64,000 nucleotides of DNA from Cylicocyclus nassatus. Its lineage: Eukaryota; Nematoda; Chromadorea; Rhabditida; Strongylidae. Below are positions 44,975-57,437 of the stretch, one piece after another. Numbering within the stretch: the first letter of the stretch is position 1; every line of letters begins with the position of its first letter. The position numbers and the translations under genes are program-made. A model generated the notes under the pieces. That model did no database searches. It was not told the origin of the DNA and saw only the letters and a list, made by a program, of their open reading frames with translations. Location: the NCBI GenBank assembly GCA_958299035.1, contig CATQJL010000316.1, positions 38,614,025 to 38,678,024 on the forward strand, given 5' to 3'.

Positions 44975-45810
44975 ATAATAAGAGCTTCACAAAAACTGTT
45001 TTTCACACATGCATTTACCATATCACCCTAGTATCTTTCGCCAAACGTTGTCAGTACTGCACATTAAATCTTGCAGAATGAAATTGACAATTTCTAGTCA
45101 AGCCTTTGTAACCACACTGATTTCATTCCATATGATAACATCTGCTTCTTCGAGGCAGACGTCTTTTTCACGGCGTAGCATGCGCTCATGATTTGCTGGT
45201 TTCATAATCAGTTTGATGGTGGAGCTGGCTATTCTGCCTTCACGCAAGAGAATCGCAGCAATCCTGTCCAAGCGACAGAGATAGCACATTTGTTGTCCTT
45301 CCAGCAAGTGATATACGGTGTTGTATAGGCGGTCTTTCCGCTACCGCCGAGGCTATCAACAAAATGGCACATTTTCCTACATTTTCGCTCATAATCGTGT
45401 TATTAGTTAAGTCCGACGATAGGGCGATCGCGCGGGTCGAGTCACCTTGACGAAAGACCGTATTAGAGAACTTGAAGCTTATCGTATAAGCATAAGTAGG
45501 GGAGTGCTTTAAGACCAGCTGTTGAGAATCCCCTATAAATAAAATCTTTAGCCATCTCACTTCTGAAGCAATCATGTAAGTGTCTTAAATCAGATATATC
45601 ACAAAAAGCCAGCATTTAAGTGAACAATGCCCTTAGTTCTGCAAGGAAATGGGCTGCTTCTTCTATGCACTTCTCCATGCGAATCGTTAATCGTTTTCCA
45701 CTTGCTTTCATTTGCAAATGTAAAATGCTCTGGCAAATGATGATAAGAAAGTTTAAGCATCCAATCCAGCCATCTCAGCATTTTCCTTTTCCATTCAATC
45801 ATATTCATTA
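44975..45810 (-). pseudogene. Helitron helicase (PIF1-like) relic
   Basis: Minus-strand frames give HHLPEHFTFANESKWKTIND (about 45,740-45,690), then VDSLGGSGKTAYTTP with a Walker A GGSGKT at about 45,345-45,330, then CYLCRLDRIAAILLREGRI and ASSTIKLIM, then DVIIWNEISVVTKA (Walker B-type, normally DEIS; here NEIS) at about 45,145-45,100, then LEIVNFILQDLMC. Order and motifs match the helicase domain of RepHel proteins, which unwind DNA during rolling-circle transposition. At least three frame changes and the D-to-N change indicate a dead copy. It directly abuts the 3' end of Helitron copy 2. Confidence 0.82.
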
Positions 45811-46310
45811 TTCAGCTTGAATCATGCATATAACATGGAATCTCTTGTTGCCTCCCGCATAGCTGCCTCGCGTTCCTCACCTAAACCGAAAAGTGACCGT
45901 TTGAAATTGGGAAAATAACAGTAGACGACAAACTGTGGACGACCTGTATTGATATTCAGACAAAAAGAGGTGTAATGCTTTCAATTAAGTTATGTACCGC
46001 GCATCAAGATGAGCTCTGAGTCAGAAATCCTGCTGCAGCAGGCGTTAAGAAGCCGATTTGACCCCTTATACACGGATTTATATAAGTATTTGACTACGTA
46101 GCCATAGATCTCCAGATTCATATGTGTGCGTTGAGGAGACAGAGGAATTAAACTATCATACGGCACAATATGCCAGCCACTACGCTATAGACAACGTCAG
46201 ATAGATGGATAGGCCCTCAAGAAAACATGCTGAAATTAGTAAATAGCCTCAACAAAGCCGAATCTCGACTGTGATTATACATACAGCTATCATTTTGCAA
46301 TTGCAAACAC
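45811..46310. other. Unassigned
   Basis: Possibly more of the Helitron relic (minus strand), but no motif is identifiable. Confidence 0.35.
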
Positions 46311-46388
46311 TAAGGCCCGTTTGCACGTACATCCCCGCTGAGGAGGGAAGGGGATTTGAGAGGGGATGCGTTATATCTCGCTACTTCA

Positions 46389-47405
46389 GGGCCGATAGTA
46401 ATCTACCCTACCTGGTGGCATCATAGATGCCGGCAAGTTGGCACACATCGCGGAAAGATGCCAACTCCGCCGGCAGCTCGCGGAGTGATTGTAGGTTTCA
46501 ATAATCCTATGTAACCTTGGCACGCAATCATTTCGCACATTAAGTTTTGATGACGCAGACAGCCGCAAAATGCTACCTTGCGCGCGGTCGAACCTATGTG
46601 CGTTAGCTTGAAGTGCCACCACGTTAACCATTCGACCATTCGGTCACCCATTGGCTTTTGCACCAGCAATAGGAGGAACGCACTGGTGAATGGCTGCCTA
46701 TAAAAGGGATCGATACATTGCGTGAGAGACTTTGACCTGAAAGAACAGCTGATTGATATGAGTGAGAGAGGAGCGAAATCGGTGCAAACTGAGATTTATA
46801 AGGGATTGCCAAAACAGTTCGTGTTCTATATGATTCTAAGGCATTAGTGGATTTTTTCTCTGTAAGAAGATCGTCATTTAAAAAAAGAAAAACCCATATA
46901 ATGAGAAAAATGATAGTTTTTTCATGAAAAGTAGAATTTTTGATTTTTTCGCCTGACGTAAATTGTGTGATATCGCCGCAATTCGCAAACTCGCAGACGC
47001 CGTCGGCAAAGCTGCCACCACCTCGACGTGGTAGGGGCACGTCGAGATGCCGGCAGCTCGCTCTCTCAAAAGAGCACGCTATTTCCCGTGCTCTCTGACC
47101 TGCCGGCAGCTGCCATCTCGCGGATTCCGGCAACCTGCCGGCAGGTTGCCGGCAACTGACATCGCGAAGTTGCCGGCAGCTTCTCCTGGAATTCCAGATA
47201 TTTTACTAAAGGAGGAGTTCTGGAGCCGCAGATTTTTATGAAGTTTTCTACAGAGTCGAGGCGGCAACTTTATCGAGAAAATTTTTTGAAAAAAGGCCTT
47301 GGGACGGCCTAAATTTCGGTTCTTAGTTTCTGGCCACCTCGCGGAAAGGTGCCAGCAACCTGCCGACGAGACCTGCCGCCAGGTCGGGGGGATTACTACC
47401 GGCCC
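46389..47405. mobile_element. GC-rich nested element with GGGCCGRTAGTAATC ends
   Basis: GGGCCGATAGTAATC at the left and GGGCCGGTAGTAATC (other strand) at the right extend to ACCTGGTGGCA / ACCTGGCGGCA. The interior has many TGCCGGCA-centred repeats, densest at 47,050-47,190 (for example CCTGCCGGCAGGTTGCCGGC). It is absent from the opposite arm of the host palindrome. No clear target duplication. Confidence 0.65.
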
Positions 47406-47619
47406 AGGTATCTTTCTTCTTCCTTCTCTATCTTGCTTATGAAGGTTCTCATACCCTAATACCTGCACATAACTGATGTCAGGTTACTGGCATAATTGAT
47501 TAGATTTTTCACTATTTTGTTGATTTCCTGGAGATCCCCAGGGGATCACCTCTCAATTTCAACACTATTTATCTTTCTGAAAACTCAATGTAACGTTGTA
47601 AGATTGTACTGCGGATATA

Positions 47620-48469
47620 TTAGGTCGTTTCATGAGTTTGTAGAGTTTTCATTCTCGTTCTCATTTCTATGAAGAGAGGTTGATTTGCGGCAAGATGCGG
47701 ATAACATCGAGAAGAGCTGATCATGCTCTTCAGAACAGACTAATTATCTTCTATGAAAAACTGATTTGCTTTGATTCCTCAGCTTCCAAAGAAAAAATCC
47801 TCAAAAGGCAAAAAGAAGCATTTTCGACACTTGCTCCTTTTTCTTATTGAAAAAAAGATCGTTTTGTTCAGATTTTCATGCCCATTATGGAAGAAGGCGT
47901 TTTTTCGTCAATATGAGACAAAAAAAGACAAAAAAGGAATTGGACTGCTTCAAAAAACAAGACTTTTTGCAGGATGGGCAGGAGGTTCTGCACTGAGTTT
48001 TGCTAGGGAAGAGCGAGACGGTCGTCTATACCTACGCAACCCGACTGCACGTCTAAGCTAATCCCTGCTGCATAAAAAGTCTAATAAACAGGTCCAGTGA
48101 GCTTTTTTGCCCAAAAAAATTGGTCCCCTACGGCAAACGTCGTCATAGCTGTTCTGCAAGACTTGACCGGGAGGTACATTAGTATTTAATGTGCTCCTGA
48201 GATCTCGCTCTAGAATAATGTCGTCTGCTCCAGTCTATCACCGATCATATAGACGGTGTCTGCTTTGATTTTGAAGGCGATTTTAGGCGCTGGTTAGACG
48301 ACTTTTTTGGAACCTGGCTCGCTGAGTTTTGGAAAAACCAAACTGAAAATCTGATGGCATGGTGATAGAAAGTTGTGCGCAATACCTGAACATACATTGT
48401 TGATTGAATTTTGCAGAAATTCCGTCATTTCGTTGATTTATAAAAACTCTACGAATTTATGCGACCTAA
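47620..48469. mobile_element. Mariner-like element (TTAGGTCG ends), 850 bp
   Basis: TTAGGTCGTTTCATGAGTTT and TTAGGTCGCATAAATTCGTA (other strand), both continuing GTAGAGTTTT, are flanked by TA (47,618-47,619 and 48,470-48,471). The opposite arm of the surrounding palindrome is the empty site (TGTACTGAGGATATAGTACG, near 48,645-48,620). A 96-codon plus frame at 47,771-48,061 is not a transposase I recognise. Confidence 0.82.
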
Positions 48470-49542
48470 TACTACGGCGCTGCTAAAAATGTTTGTAGTA
48501 ACAACAAGTAAAATCTCAAAATTCGAAGTCTTCGGTAATCCCTAGCTCGTGAGCTAGGGATTTTCAGAAAATTCACAGTCTTCAGATTCCATTTCTCCTG
48601 TCAAAAACATGTTTAGCAGTGCCGTACTATATCCTCAGTACAATTTTACAGCGTTTTCTTGAGTTCTCAGGAAAATAAGTCGTTTTGAAAATGAGAGGTG
48701 ATCCCCAGGGGATTCCCAGGGGATCTCCTGGGGATCACACAAAATAGCAAAAACCAATCTTGCATGGAAGTAACCTGACATCCATTTTGCGCAGGTATAA
48801 GTGTATAAAAACTTACAAGTAAGATAGAGAAAGAAAAAGAATACGTAGAGTAGCGAGATATGACGCATCCCCTCTCAGATCTCCTCCCATCTCCAGCGGG
48901 GATACGGGCCTAAGTTTGCGATATCTGGAATGGAACGATCATTGCGGGTAGCGCAGCGCCTGTGTCGCACGCTACTGAGCTATCGTCTGGGGAAAACTCA
49001 CAAATACGGCAAATCTTTTGCATATTTGATCTCTACCAATCCACATCTCTTTCCATGGTGAGAATGGTATGCGTTTACCGCCCTCCCTGTTCCAATTCCT
49101 CCTCAGACGGTAAACTTCTGAACCTGCTTTCTGCGCTTACCTCTTGTACTCCACATGTTTTGCTCGTGGGAGATTTCAACCTTCGTATGGCTAATCGAGG
49201 TCTTCGAAGCTCACAAGATCTTAGTAAACAAATGTCAAAAAATTTTCTGATTTCTTTTCGCACATGTCTCTGAAACAATTCGTGGCTGAGCCAACTCGTG
49301 ATGATGCCATCTTGGACTTGGTTCTTGCTGATCCACAATGCGTATCTGGGCTGCTAATAAAACCTCCATTTTCTACCTTTGATCACAATGTGATAGAATT
49401 CTCCTATAATTTTGACAGCCCAAGCTGTGAGCTTTTACCGCTTCCTGCATTTACCAGAATTAATTTCGAGGCGATGAAGCTTGAACTCAATAACATAAAC
49501 TGGGATGAATGCTTCAGAGATTATAGCACGCCTTCTGAAGTA

Positions 49543-50100
49543 CAGGGTGGCCGAAAAGTATGGGCGTCAAATTTTTCGTTTAATGATTTTTCATAGCAGA
49601 CAAAATTCTATGAGATTATTTTTGCATGCCAAAAACACAGACATCCTAGTGTATTATTCCTGCAAAACTGGGTTCCTGCACAGGCATACAGACTTCAGCA
49701 GCTTACCTTGAAGTTGATGCGTCAAAAATGCTACTCGAAAAATGTACCCATTGTGAATCCGTTGAAATAACCCGATTATTAATCGAATAGATTCTAAGAC
49801 CCGAGGTTTTGTAGAGCACATTCCCAGGAATAAAGCAGTGCCACAACATCAAAAAATTCTCCTTTCCAAATTAAGATATGATACTGCAAATATCGTGTTA
49901 ATCGAACCCGCCGCAGCGCCTCTCAAGAGAAAGTAGATTCAGGAGTCTCGTTTACATCAGAAGACTTCAGTTTGCGTGATTTTCACTTATCTTAATATAG
50001 AGACTGCCCATAAGCTACAGGCATATTAGCCGTCATGATAGAATATTTCAGAGAAAAGATATATTACATGTTGTAACGCCCATACTTACCGGCCACCCTG
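49543..50100. mobile_element. Mariner-like MITE in LINE linker (558 bp)
   Basis: CAGGGTGGCCGAAAAGTATG and CAGGGTGGCCGGTAAGTATG (other strand) are inverted ends with TA at 49,541-49,542 and 50,101-50,102. Removing the element plus one TA gives PSEVYERFCRTLYR in the LINE frame. Confidence 0.92.
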
Positions 50101-51030
50101 TATATGAAAGATTTTGTCGCACTCTATACAGAATACTAGCGAAATATACTCCCTTTGATGTGCCGAAAATTGGAAACTTGAAATATCCTACCACATCCGG
50201 TCCCTTTTGTATCAGAAGGGAAGATTGTTTAAAGCACACCGTTACAACAGTCCACTATACAAGAAAGTCTGCTCTGGCATTACATTCCACCTCAAGAAAT
50301 TTCTAGCGAACCATGAAAAACTCCTAGCCTCGTCCAAACACTCGAGAAAGCTTTTCTCTTACATTCGTTGTAAGACTTCTATCAAAACGCTTGGAGCCAT
50401 CAAAGGCACCATGGGTTGCATTCATATAACTGATCAAGATAAAGCACAAGTTTTAGCTGAATTTTTCTCCAGTACCTTCCTCTACGCTTTCGAGTTGTAC
50501 AACACTTGAAGCTCCTGTGAGTCATATATGCTCAACTCCTGTCATCATGCCTTACACGGTCGCACGCCTCCTCAAGAAACTCAAGCATTCCACCTTTGAA
50601 ACTTTTGATGGTTTGCCGCAGATAATTTTCAAGCGATGCGCTAAAGAACTTTCTTTGCCTCTCTCTTATATATTTAACATAACTTTTTTATGTGGGGAAA
50701 TTCCGGACATTTGGAAAGAAGCCATAGTTACGGCTGTGCCCAAACGTTCTAATCCTATATCTGTATCAGACTTTAGACCCATAAGTATAAATTCAGCACC
50801 ATGTAAGGTTTTAGAAAAGATTATACGTGATAAATTACTCGAATGGTTCAAAAAATTTAATCTGTTACCCCCAGAACAGCACGGTTTTATAAGTGGAGCA
50901 TCCACAGTCACTCAGTTGATTGACTGCACACATGACTGGATCAAAGCTAAGCTGAACGGGCAAGAAACTGATGTAATTTATTTCGATCTATCAAGGCATT
51001 CGATCGTATAAGTCATTCCAAATTATTATA

Positions 51031-52429
51031 AAGTGCGGTTCATAATTATACGAACACCCCAAATTTTGGAAGTTCCTGGACTTTTTGAGAGAAACCTAAA
51101 AAGCCGTTGCTACCACGCGAAAGAGCACAGCCGAAAACGGTATATGATCCATAAGAATGGAAATGAATGTCACTCTTAGGAGTGTTTTTGCGCCTAAAGC
51201 GAATTTTTAGCGGTTCATAATTATACGAACACCTTGAACAAAGGTCCATTTTTCATTTAAGATTGCAATCATTTCAGTCCAAATTTTTTGTAGAGTCACA
51301 GTAACAAAGTCTGACATATCTGCTACACACTGAACCCAGCGAAGTTTAAAAAGAGGACCCTCACTTTTTTAGAAGGCTCTAAATGCTTTTGGAGTGATTG
51401 TGCTCCAAAAACATCCGTTCTTCTGTTTTACGTGCTCTAGTTAGTTTCTACCAAAGCTATAAAATATAATAAGCTCTTTCGATAGCTATTTTGTTTGATG
51501 CTTGGAAAATCTTTGCGTTTTCGTGCCGTTTTTCAACCAAGTTCCTACCTTACCACAGAGTTAGCACCATTTCGAGCCTCAAAACTCAGCTTCTGAAGCC
51601 GTACAATGAAGTAAGCACATAGTATGTAGAAGTTTACAAGACTGTAAATTTGGCTAGAAAAAAATCAGCAGCGTTGAGCGTTTGTTTTGTCCACGCAGAC
51701 GTCATTTTACCAAAAACATTGTTTTTAGTATTGCAATCACACCTTTATTTGGTTTGTAGCTCCACAGCCTCAAGATCAGTTCTACAAAAAACCCAAAAAC
51801 CTTGGCACAGAAACATCATCACGCAAACAATGCAGCGGCTTCATATCAAATGTTGCGCAAGAGAGAAGCTGATTTTGAGGCTCAAAACCGTGCTAACTCT
51901 GTGGTAAGGTTGAAACTTGGTTGAAAAACGGTTTGAAAACGCAAAGATTTTCCAAGCGTCAAACAAAATAGCTATCGAAAGAGCTTATTTTATTTTATAG
52001 CTTTGGTAGAAACTAATTAGAGCACGTAAACCACAGAAGAACGGATGTTTTTGGAGCGCAATCACTCCAAAAGCATTTAAAGCCTTCTGAAAAAGTGACG
52101 GTCCTCTTTTTGAACTGCACTGGGTTCAGTGTGTAGCAGATATGTCAGACTTTGTTACTGTAACTCTACAAAAAATTTGGGCTCAAATGATTGCAATCTT
52201 GAATGAAAAATGGACCTTTGTTTAAGGTGTTCGTATAATTATGAACCGCTAAAAATTTGCATTAGGCTCAAAAACACTCCTAAGATTGACATTCATTTCC
52301 ATTCTTATGGATCATATACCATTTTCGACTGTGCTCTTTCGCGTGGTATCAACGGCTTTTTGAGTTTCTATCAAAAAAGTCAAGGAACTTCCAAAATTTG
52401 GGGTGTTCGTATAATTATGTACCGCACTT
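51031..52429. mobile_element. TA-flanked palindromic MITE in LINE reverse transcriptase (1,399 bp)
   Basis: Ends AAGTGCGGTTCATAATTATA and AAGTGCGGTACATAATTATA (other strand) lie next to TA (51,029-51,030 and 52,430-52,431). Arms of about 600 bp or more pair closely around about 51,730. The motif GCGGTTCATAATTATACGAA occurs twice per arm, at the tip and again about 175 bp in. Removal restores HSKLLYKLEHYG. Confidence 0.93.
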
Positions 52430-54241
52430 TACAAGCTCGAGCATTATGGACTCAGAGGAGCTCTCTATAACTGGCTCAGTTCTTACCTCAATCAAAGATA
52501 TATGACCGTAAGAGTGGGAAAGGCTCATTCTGATCACTTTCCTTGCCCCAGCGGACTTCCTCAGGGTGAGGCATTGTCACCCCTCTTATTCATTATCTAC
52601 ACTGCAGAACTACCCAATATCTTAAAGACACATCCCGCGGTGCATGTATGCATGTATGCGGACGACATCAAGATATACGGATCGTATAATGATGATGACC
52701 GAAATATTGTCAGAGAGGCCTTACAACGCTCTATAGATGTTATGATTGATTGGTCTACTAAATGGGACATCTCTATCAATGTTTGCAAAAGCTCCGTTCT
52801 TCATGTTGGACATAATCAAGAAGTTCACTATGAGCACCGAGGGGTTGCTTTAGTCAACAAGACATCTATGAAAGACTTGGGGGTTTTGGTAGATAGTGAA
52901 CTGAAATTTGAATCACAAATTTCTGCCGTAGATACACGAGCTTTTTCTACTGTGTACACGATATTTCGCAATACTAAGGTGAAGGACGTAAAGGTTCTAT
53001 TGAGGCTTTATAAAGCCTTAGTGATCCCTGTGCTAGAATATGCGAGCCAGGTGTGGTGCCCCTCCTTGAGGAAGCACAAACGATGTTTGGAAAGTGTTCA
53101 GAAAGTGTTCACAAGACTTCTGTTTTATCGTTGTTTCCCTAATTCTGGTTATCCACAGTTGCTTCCTAGCTATGAGCAACGTTTGAAAAGACAATATGAA
53201 AAGCCTTTCTTATCGTCGACATATTCATGACCTCATACTTGCTTTTGGGATTTTCAGGAGTGAAACCAGATTGAAACCTTTTAAATACTGGGTGTTCAGG
53301 CCCAGCCATGGAAGGACCTCTGGTTTTTCTTTATATGCAATGTATTCTAATGGTGAGCGTATACAATTCAGTTTACTGAGCCATGATTTTTTTAATCGAG
53401 TACAAAAGTTGCTTCAAAAATTACCTCGTGAATATCTAGCCTGTAGAGATAGTAAATCATTCAAACGTGAACTTAGAAAAAAGGATTTGAATGAAATGCT
53501 TCAGGTTGATATGGATTCCTGATTCAACTATTTTTGGTCACTTTGGTTTTGCTGCATTTGGTTCGTCCCCCTCAGTTCAATTGCGTTCAATTCCAGCCGG
53601 TCCTGACTTGCAACTACGACTACGTCTTCTTCTTTAATTGTGCACATAGCTCATTTGTATTTGCATTGATATCATTTATGCCGGATAGTAGATTTAACAG
53701 AGATAGACTGCTTTTTGCAGTGCTAGTTTGTTACTAAATTGATTACTATTTCACTAATGACCTAAGCAACCAGTCCCATTCTTAGGGAATCGTATCTAAA
53801 CCTCATAGTCTACCGGAGCCCAGGTCCCCACTAGGGCAGATCTCTTTGTGACTACAACTTCATAGCTGGTAGGTATCTAACACTACCACAAATAGAATTT
53901 TGCCCTCGTCTGCCCTCTCCTATTAATTCTCATCGGGGTCTCGTCAGCTAGCTTTACCCGCGAGCTCGCTGACACCCAAAATTGGGTTCATCATGGGTAT
54001 TGAAGAAGGCAGGATTTTCAAGAATCCTTTCTGCCATCTGTTTCTGGCTTCCTGGCTTTGTCTGTTTGGCTAGTTAGTGTGGGACTATGGACTTCGTTTT
54101 ACTTTCCATTAGTGTATCTCAGTAAACTTCTCTGTTTAGTAATCTGAGGTCCGGCTGCTTCTCTACCTTGTTTCTTGAATGTTTTTGTCTTTTTTTTACG
54201 GCACACCTTGAGTGTACTCATAAATAAATAAATAAAATATG

Positions 54242-57200
54242 AAAAACACATGCATGCTGAGTTCCTTTCAATAATTATAGGGACTTAAAATGCTTTGGAC
54301 GTGAATCAGCGTGCAAGCAAAATATTGAAGATACACTGAAAAAATACAAATTTATGAGACTTTTATAATTATTTGTACGAGTTCAAGCAATTTCATTAGC
54401 TAAAGCACCAAATCGTTTCCTTACTCAGATAAAAGGAAATAAACTGGTGTTCAGCTCTCGAAAAACAAAAAGTACGCAAAAGTGTTGATGTGAACTGCAT
54501 GAATTGCAAAAAATTGTAAAGTTAAAACATGCAGAAAATCATCAAGAGCAAACCAGCTGCAAAACGAACATCAAAGTTAGAAAACGCTCAAGAGCAGCAA
54601 AGGCTAAAGAGTCCTGATGCATGCTAATCAAAATCGACTTAACTTATCTAAGTTCCGAAGCAAATATCAGAAGAAATAACGCAGAGAAAAAGATTATGTG
54701 TGTGCCTCGCGACTATGCACTATCAGCTGTTCACGTTGATTGTATTTGACGTGCATTTTGATTCTTCGCGTGCATTCAAGAACAGCGGGCGGCACCACCA
54801 CCGCGGAGCTACTCGATCGTTAGTCATGTGCGGCACCATGACCTCTTTGCGTCTCCCGTGAAGACCACTATTTCCCGACTGTCTGCATGACGGGCACGCT
54901 GGTGCTGCCTTACCGTGCCGGCGCGTTGCCGCAGCGTTACGCCTGGCATATGCCCGGTCACGTCGCCCATCGCTTATCATGGGGCGGCAGCAAAAAGGCA
55001 TTTGCCGGGCATTTGCCGCGCTCCGAGCAAGTCGTCACGACTCGAGGGGGGGGGGAGGAACTACAGGCCATGTTATCTTGTCTTATACTTCGTTTTCACG
55101 CTATATCTTTTTATGTTTTGTCATAGCAGAAGCATACTTAATGAAAGAGCCAGTGAGCTCAAGACCGACTTCTATGATCCTCCATCATCATTTCCTCTAC
55201 ATGTAAAATCTTACTGTTAGAAATAAAACCCGAATAACAGGAAGGAAAGGGAATATGTAGATATGGTAATGCCTGTTCATAACGCGATGTGTATATTTTA
55301 AATACATGTGAATAAATGTTTAGAATAAACGAGATGTGTGATATAAACCACCAAAAAAACCTGTCGCATGAGATGCAGTGGGAACAAGAGCCGAAAATTC
55401 CAAAAAGTTGTTCTTCAAAGCAAATCAAACTCGATCATTAAACGATGTTTAGTGCAAAAGTTTTTGCCCAAGGTTGTTTGTTTCACGACCTTACTAAAAA
55501 CTGAGTTTCAAAAAAAAATTTTTTTTCTGAAACCCACAGATCAGAGGAGCTGAAATACCTTTTTATGGTGGTCCGAGATTTGCTCTATCAAATCTACTTG
55601 CTCTTCCCGAAACTAGAGAATAAAATTTTTGAAAAGTAGCCAAATTTTAAGCAAATAGAAATGGCAGTGGAAAATTTGCAATTATCAAAAAAAAGTTCAC
55701 AAGAATATGGAGCGAAAATGTAGCCCTTAGGAAGAGAAGAAAGCTTAATAAGGTGTTCAAGCATATCCATATCTTTGTTATGCAAGACTTAACAGTCATT
55801 ATAAAGACAAACTTCCGGAACAACCTTATATAATAGACGATTCTTCTAATCCTTGCTTGTAAATAAAAATATCGCGCATTCTACTAACATTTGAAACAGT
55901 GATCGAGTCGTGCTATCGCGATCCTCCTTAGTGAAAAGGAAAGCGCCAATTTTGAAAGTCTTCGGAGGTTTTTGTCATGGAATTGTCTTAATTGGTCATC
56001 TATTTTTGCATCTAATCTTGCTCTACACAGAAGTCTCATACGTAGAGCGTGATGCAAGAAGTAAGGGTGATTTGCACGCACAGATGCTAGGCTAAATTCC
56101 TTTTTCCACAGAGACTCTGAGTTAGGTCATGCGCTAGATTGGTACTGCAAAAAGCGCCTTCCTCGGAAAGCAAAAGTAAAATTTAGTTAAATAAAATGAT
56201 TTATCCTAACAGTCGCAGAATACCTGAAAGTATTTTGTCAAGCAAAAGTCGAATTTTCCAAAAGTGCAAGGCATTCTTTATATACAAGAACCACTAGGCG
56301 CTAAGCGCGTTATATTATGACGAAAATAAATGATTGACGTTGAAGAATGGAGGCTGCTATATTCTGAAAACATGAAAACTGCGTCTATGAGCATGCTAGA
56401 TGTTATACTGCTGCTGCGGAACAATGCCAGAGTAAGAATTAACTACTTTTAAAAAATTGCAATGTTTATACGGCATCAACACATACAAATTAATTATTGA
56501 ATCTACTTCACACTTGCTGCAAACTCTCAAAGAAATTGTGCTTCTGCGTAATATTCTTTCCCTACATTTTCTTCCATCCTCACAAATGTAAATTTTGTGT
56601 TCGTGATCAGAGCTGTATTCTCGTTGACTGTTTGACGTTCAATGTCTATGATAGACCAACACAAATTGAATTCGAAAAAAAATTCAAAAATTTTCTTTCA
56701 ATGTTTTGGATGTGAAGAGAGCCAGTTATATATAACATGACCTCCTTTGAGAGTTTCATTGAAACATGTTGAGGTACACCAAAAAAGCAGTTCGTTTTCG
56801 AGACGGCCTACAGCGGTGTGCAAAAAATAGGAAAGAATCAAACCCCTTTTCCAACCATAAAAAACTGAGAGGCTGTCGTTCAAGATGACAAGAATTTCTG
56901 GGTGCACTGATATGTTAGGCGCAAAATATTTGCGTTGAACTTTTGGAAATTTAAGGTACGGTAAACTATTTCCCAACTTGTGTGGCTTGCCGCTTACGAA
57001 CTACCTGACATAGCCCATAGAAAACAAATCATCATTCTTTCATCGCAGAATTTTTTTACTTTTCATAAAAATCCTTTTTTTCTGTTGATAAAGTATTAGA
57101 AGATCCAATGTATCCAATATTTTCTCATTTGGTTATGACTCATAAGAAAAGCGCACGAAGATCACTCGATGTCACCCCTGTAATTTACGTCCTTGTACCC

Positions 57201-57434
57201 CCTTGAATACAACGGCTTCTCAGCCGTTGGTCCAAAAGAACACGTATTGGAAACCAAACTTGACCTAGTTGAAACAAAGAAAATTATCAAAAATTAAATG
57301 CTTGGAAGTAAATTTTTGAATTATAAAAAAAACCTAACGTCAATTTTATATAGAAAGATCAGTTATTTTAACTATCGCCATCCTTTTTTACTGCAGAGTT
57401 TCAAGGATGGCATAGAAACAACACATCAATCCTC
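54242..57434. other. Mostly unassigned; GC-rich island and one diverged repeat
   Basis: 54,780-55,055 is markedly GC-rich (see finding). 55,650-55,800 repeats 4,690-4,860. A 72-codon plus frame at 56,497-56,715 has no family. Nothing else recognised. Confidence 0.4.
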
Positions 57435-57437
57435 TAA

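Larger units (their letters stand above)
46314..48910. mobile_element. PIF/Harbinger-like palindrome with TAA target, carrying two nested elements
   Basis: TAA at 46,311-46,313 and 48,911-48,913 flank inverted termini beginning GGCCCGT, with shared ATCCCCGCTG, GAGAGGGGATGCG and TATATCTCGCTACT blocks. Inner arm blocks (CAGGTTACT, GGGGATCACCTCTCA, ATTGTACTG-GGATA) pair as well. The left arm is interrupted by elements at 46,389-47,405 and 47,620-48,469; the right arm is uninterrupted at both places. A 15-bp-stem hairpin lies at 48,539-48,570. No transposase recognised. Confidence 0.82.
48960..54241 (+). pseudogene. CR1/jockey-group LINE, 5'-truncated, twice interrupted
   Basis: Endonuclease: VCVYRPPCSNSSSDGKLLNL (about 49,070), LLVGDFNLR (about 49,162), then FVAEPTRDDAILDLVLADPQ, FSTFDHNVIEFSYNF. 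Reverse transcriptase: KEAIVTAVPKRSNPISVSDF, EQHGFISGASTVTQL, then DRI-SHSKLL, CPSGLPQGEALSPLLFIIYT (about 52,545-52,605), and MYADDIKIYG with catalytic YADD (about 52,650). The C-terminal LEYASQVWCPSLRKHKRCLE and a final frame end at 53,522. A ~700-bp 3' UTR ends in (AATA)n at 54,222-54,236. Several frameshifts (for example at 49,260, 50,510 and 53,215) make it non-functional. TA-flanked elements interrupt it at 49,543-50,100 and 51,031-52,429. Confidence 0.9.

Noticed and set aside
46624..47133. 169-codon minus frame in the GC-rich nested element
   Set aside because: Crosses the TGCCGGCA repeats and AT-rich flank with no family resemblance.
47771..48061. Mariner transposase in the TTAGGTCG element
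   Set aside because: The 96-codon Lys-rich frame shows no DDE-type spacing or known transposase motifs, so I left the element as non-autonomous.
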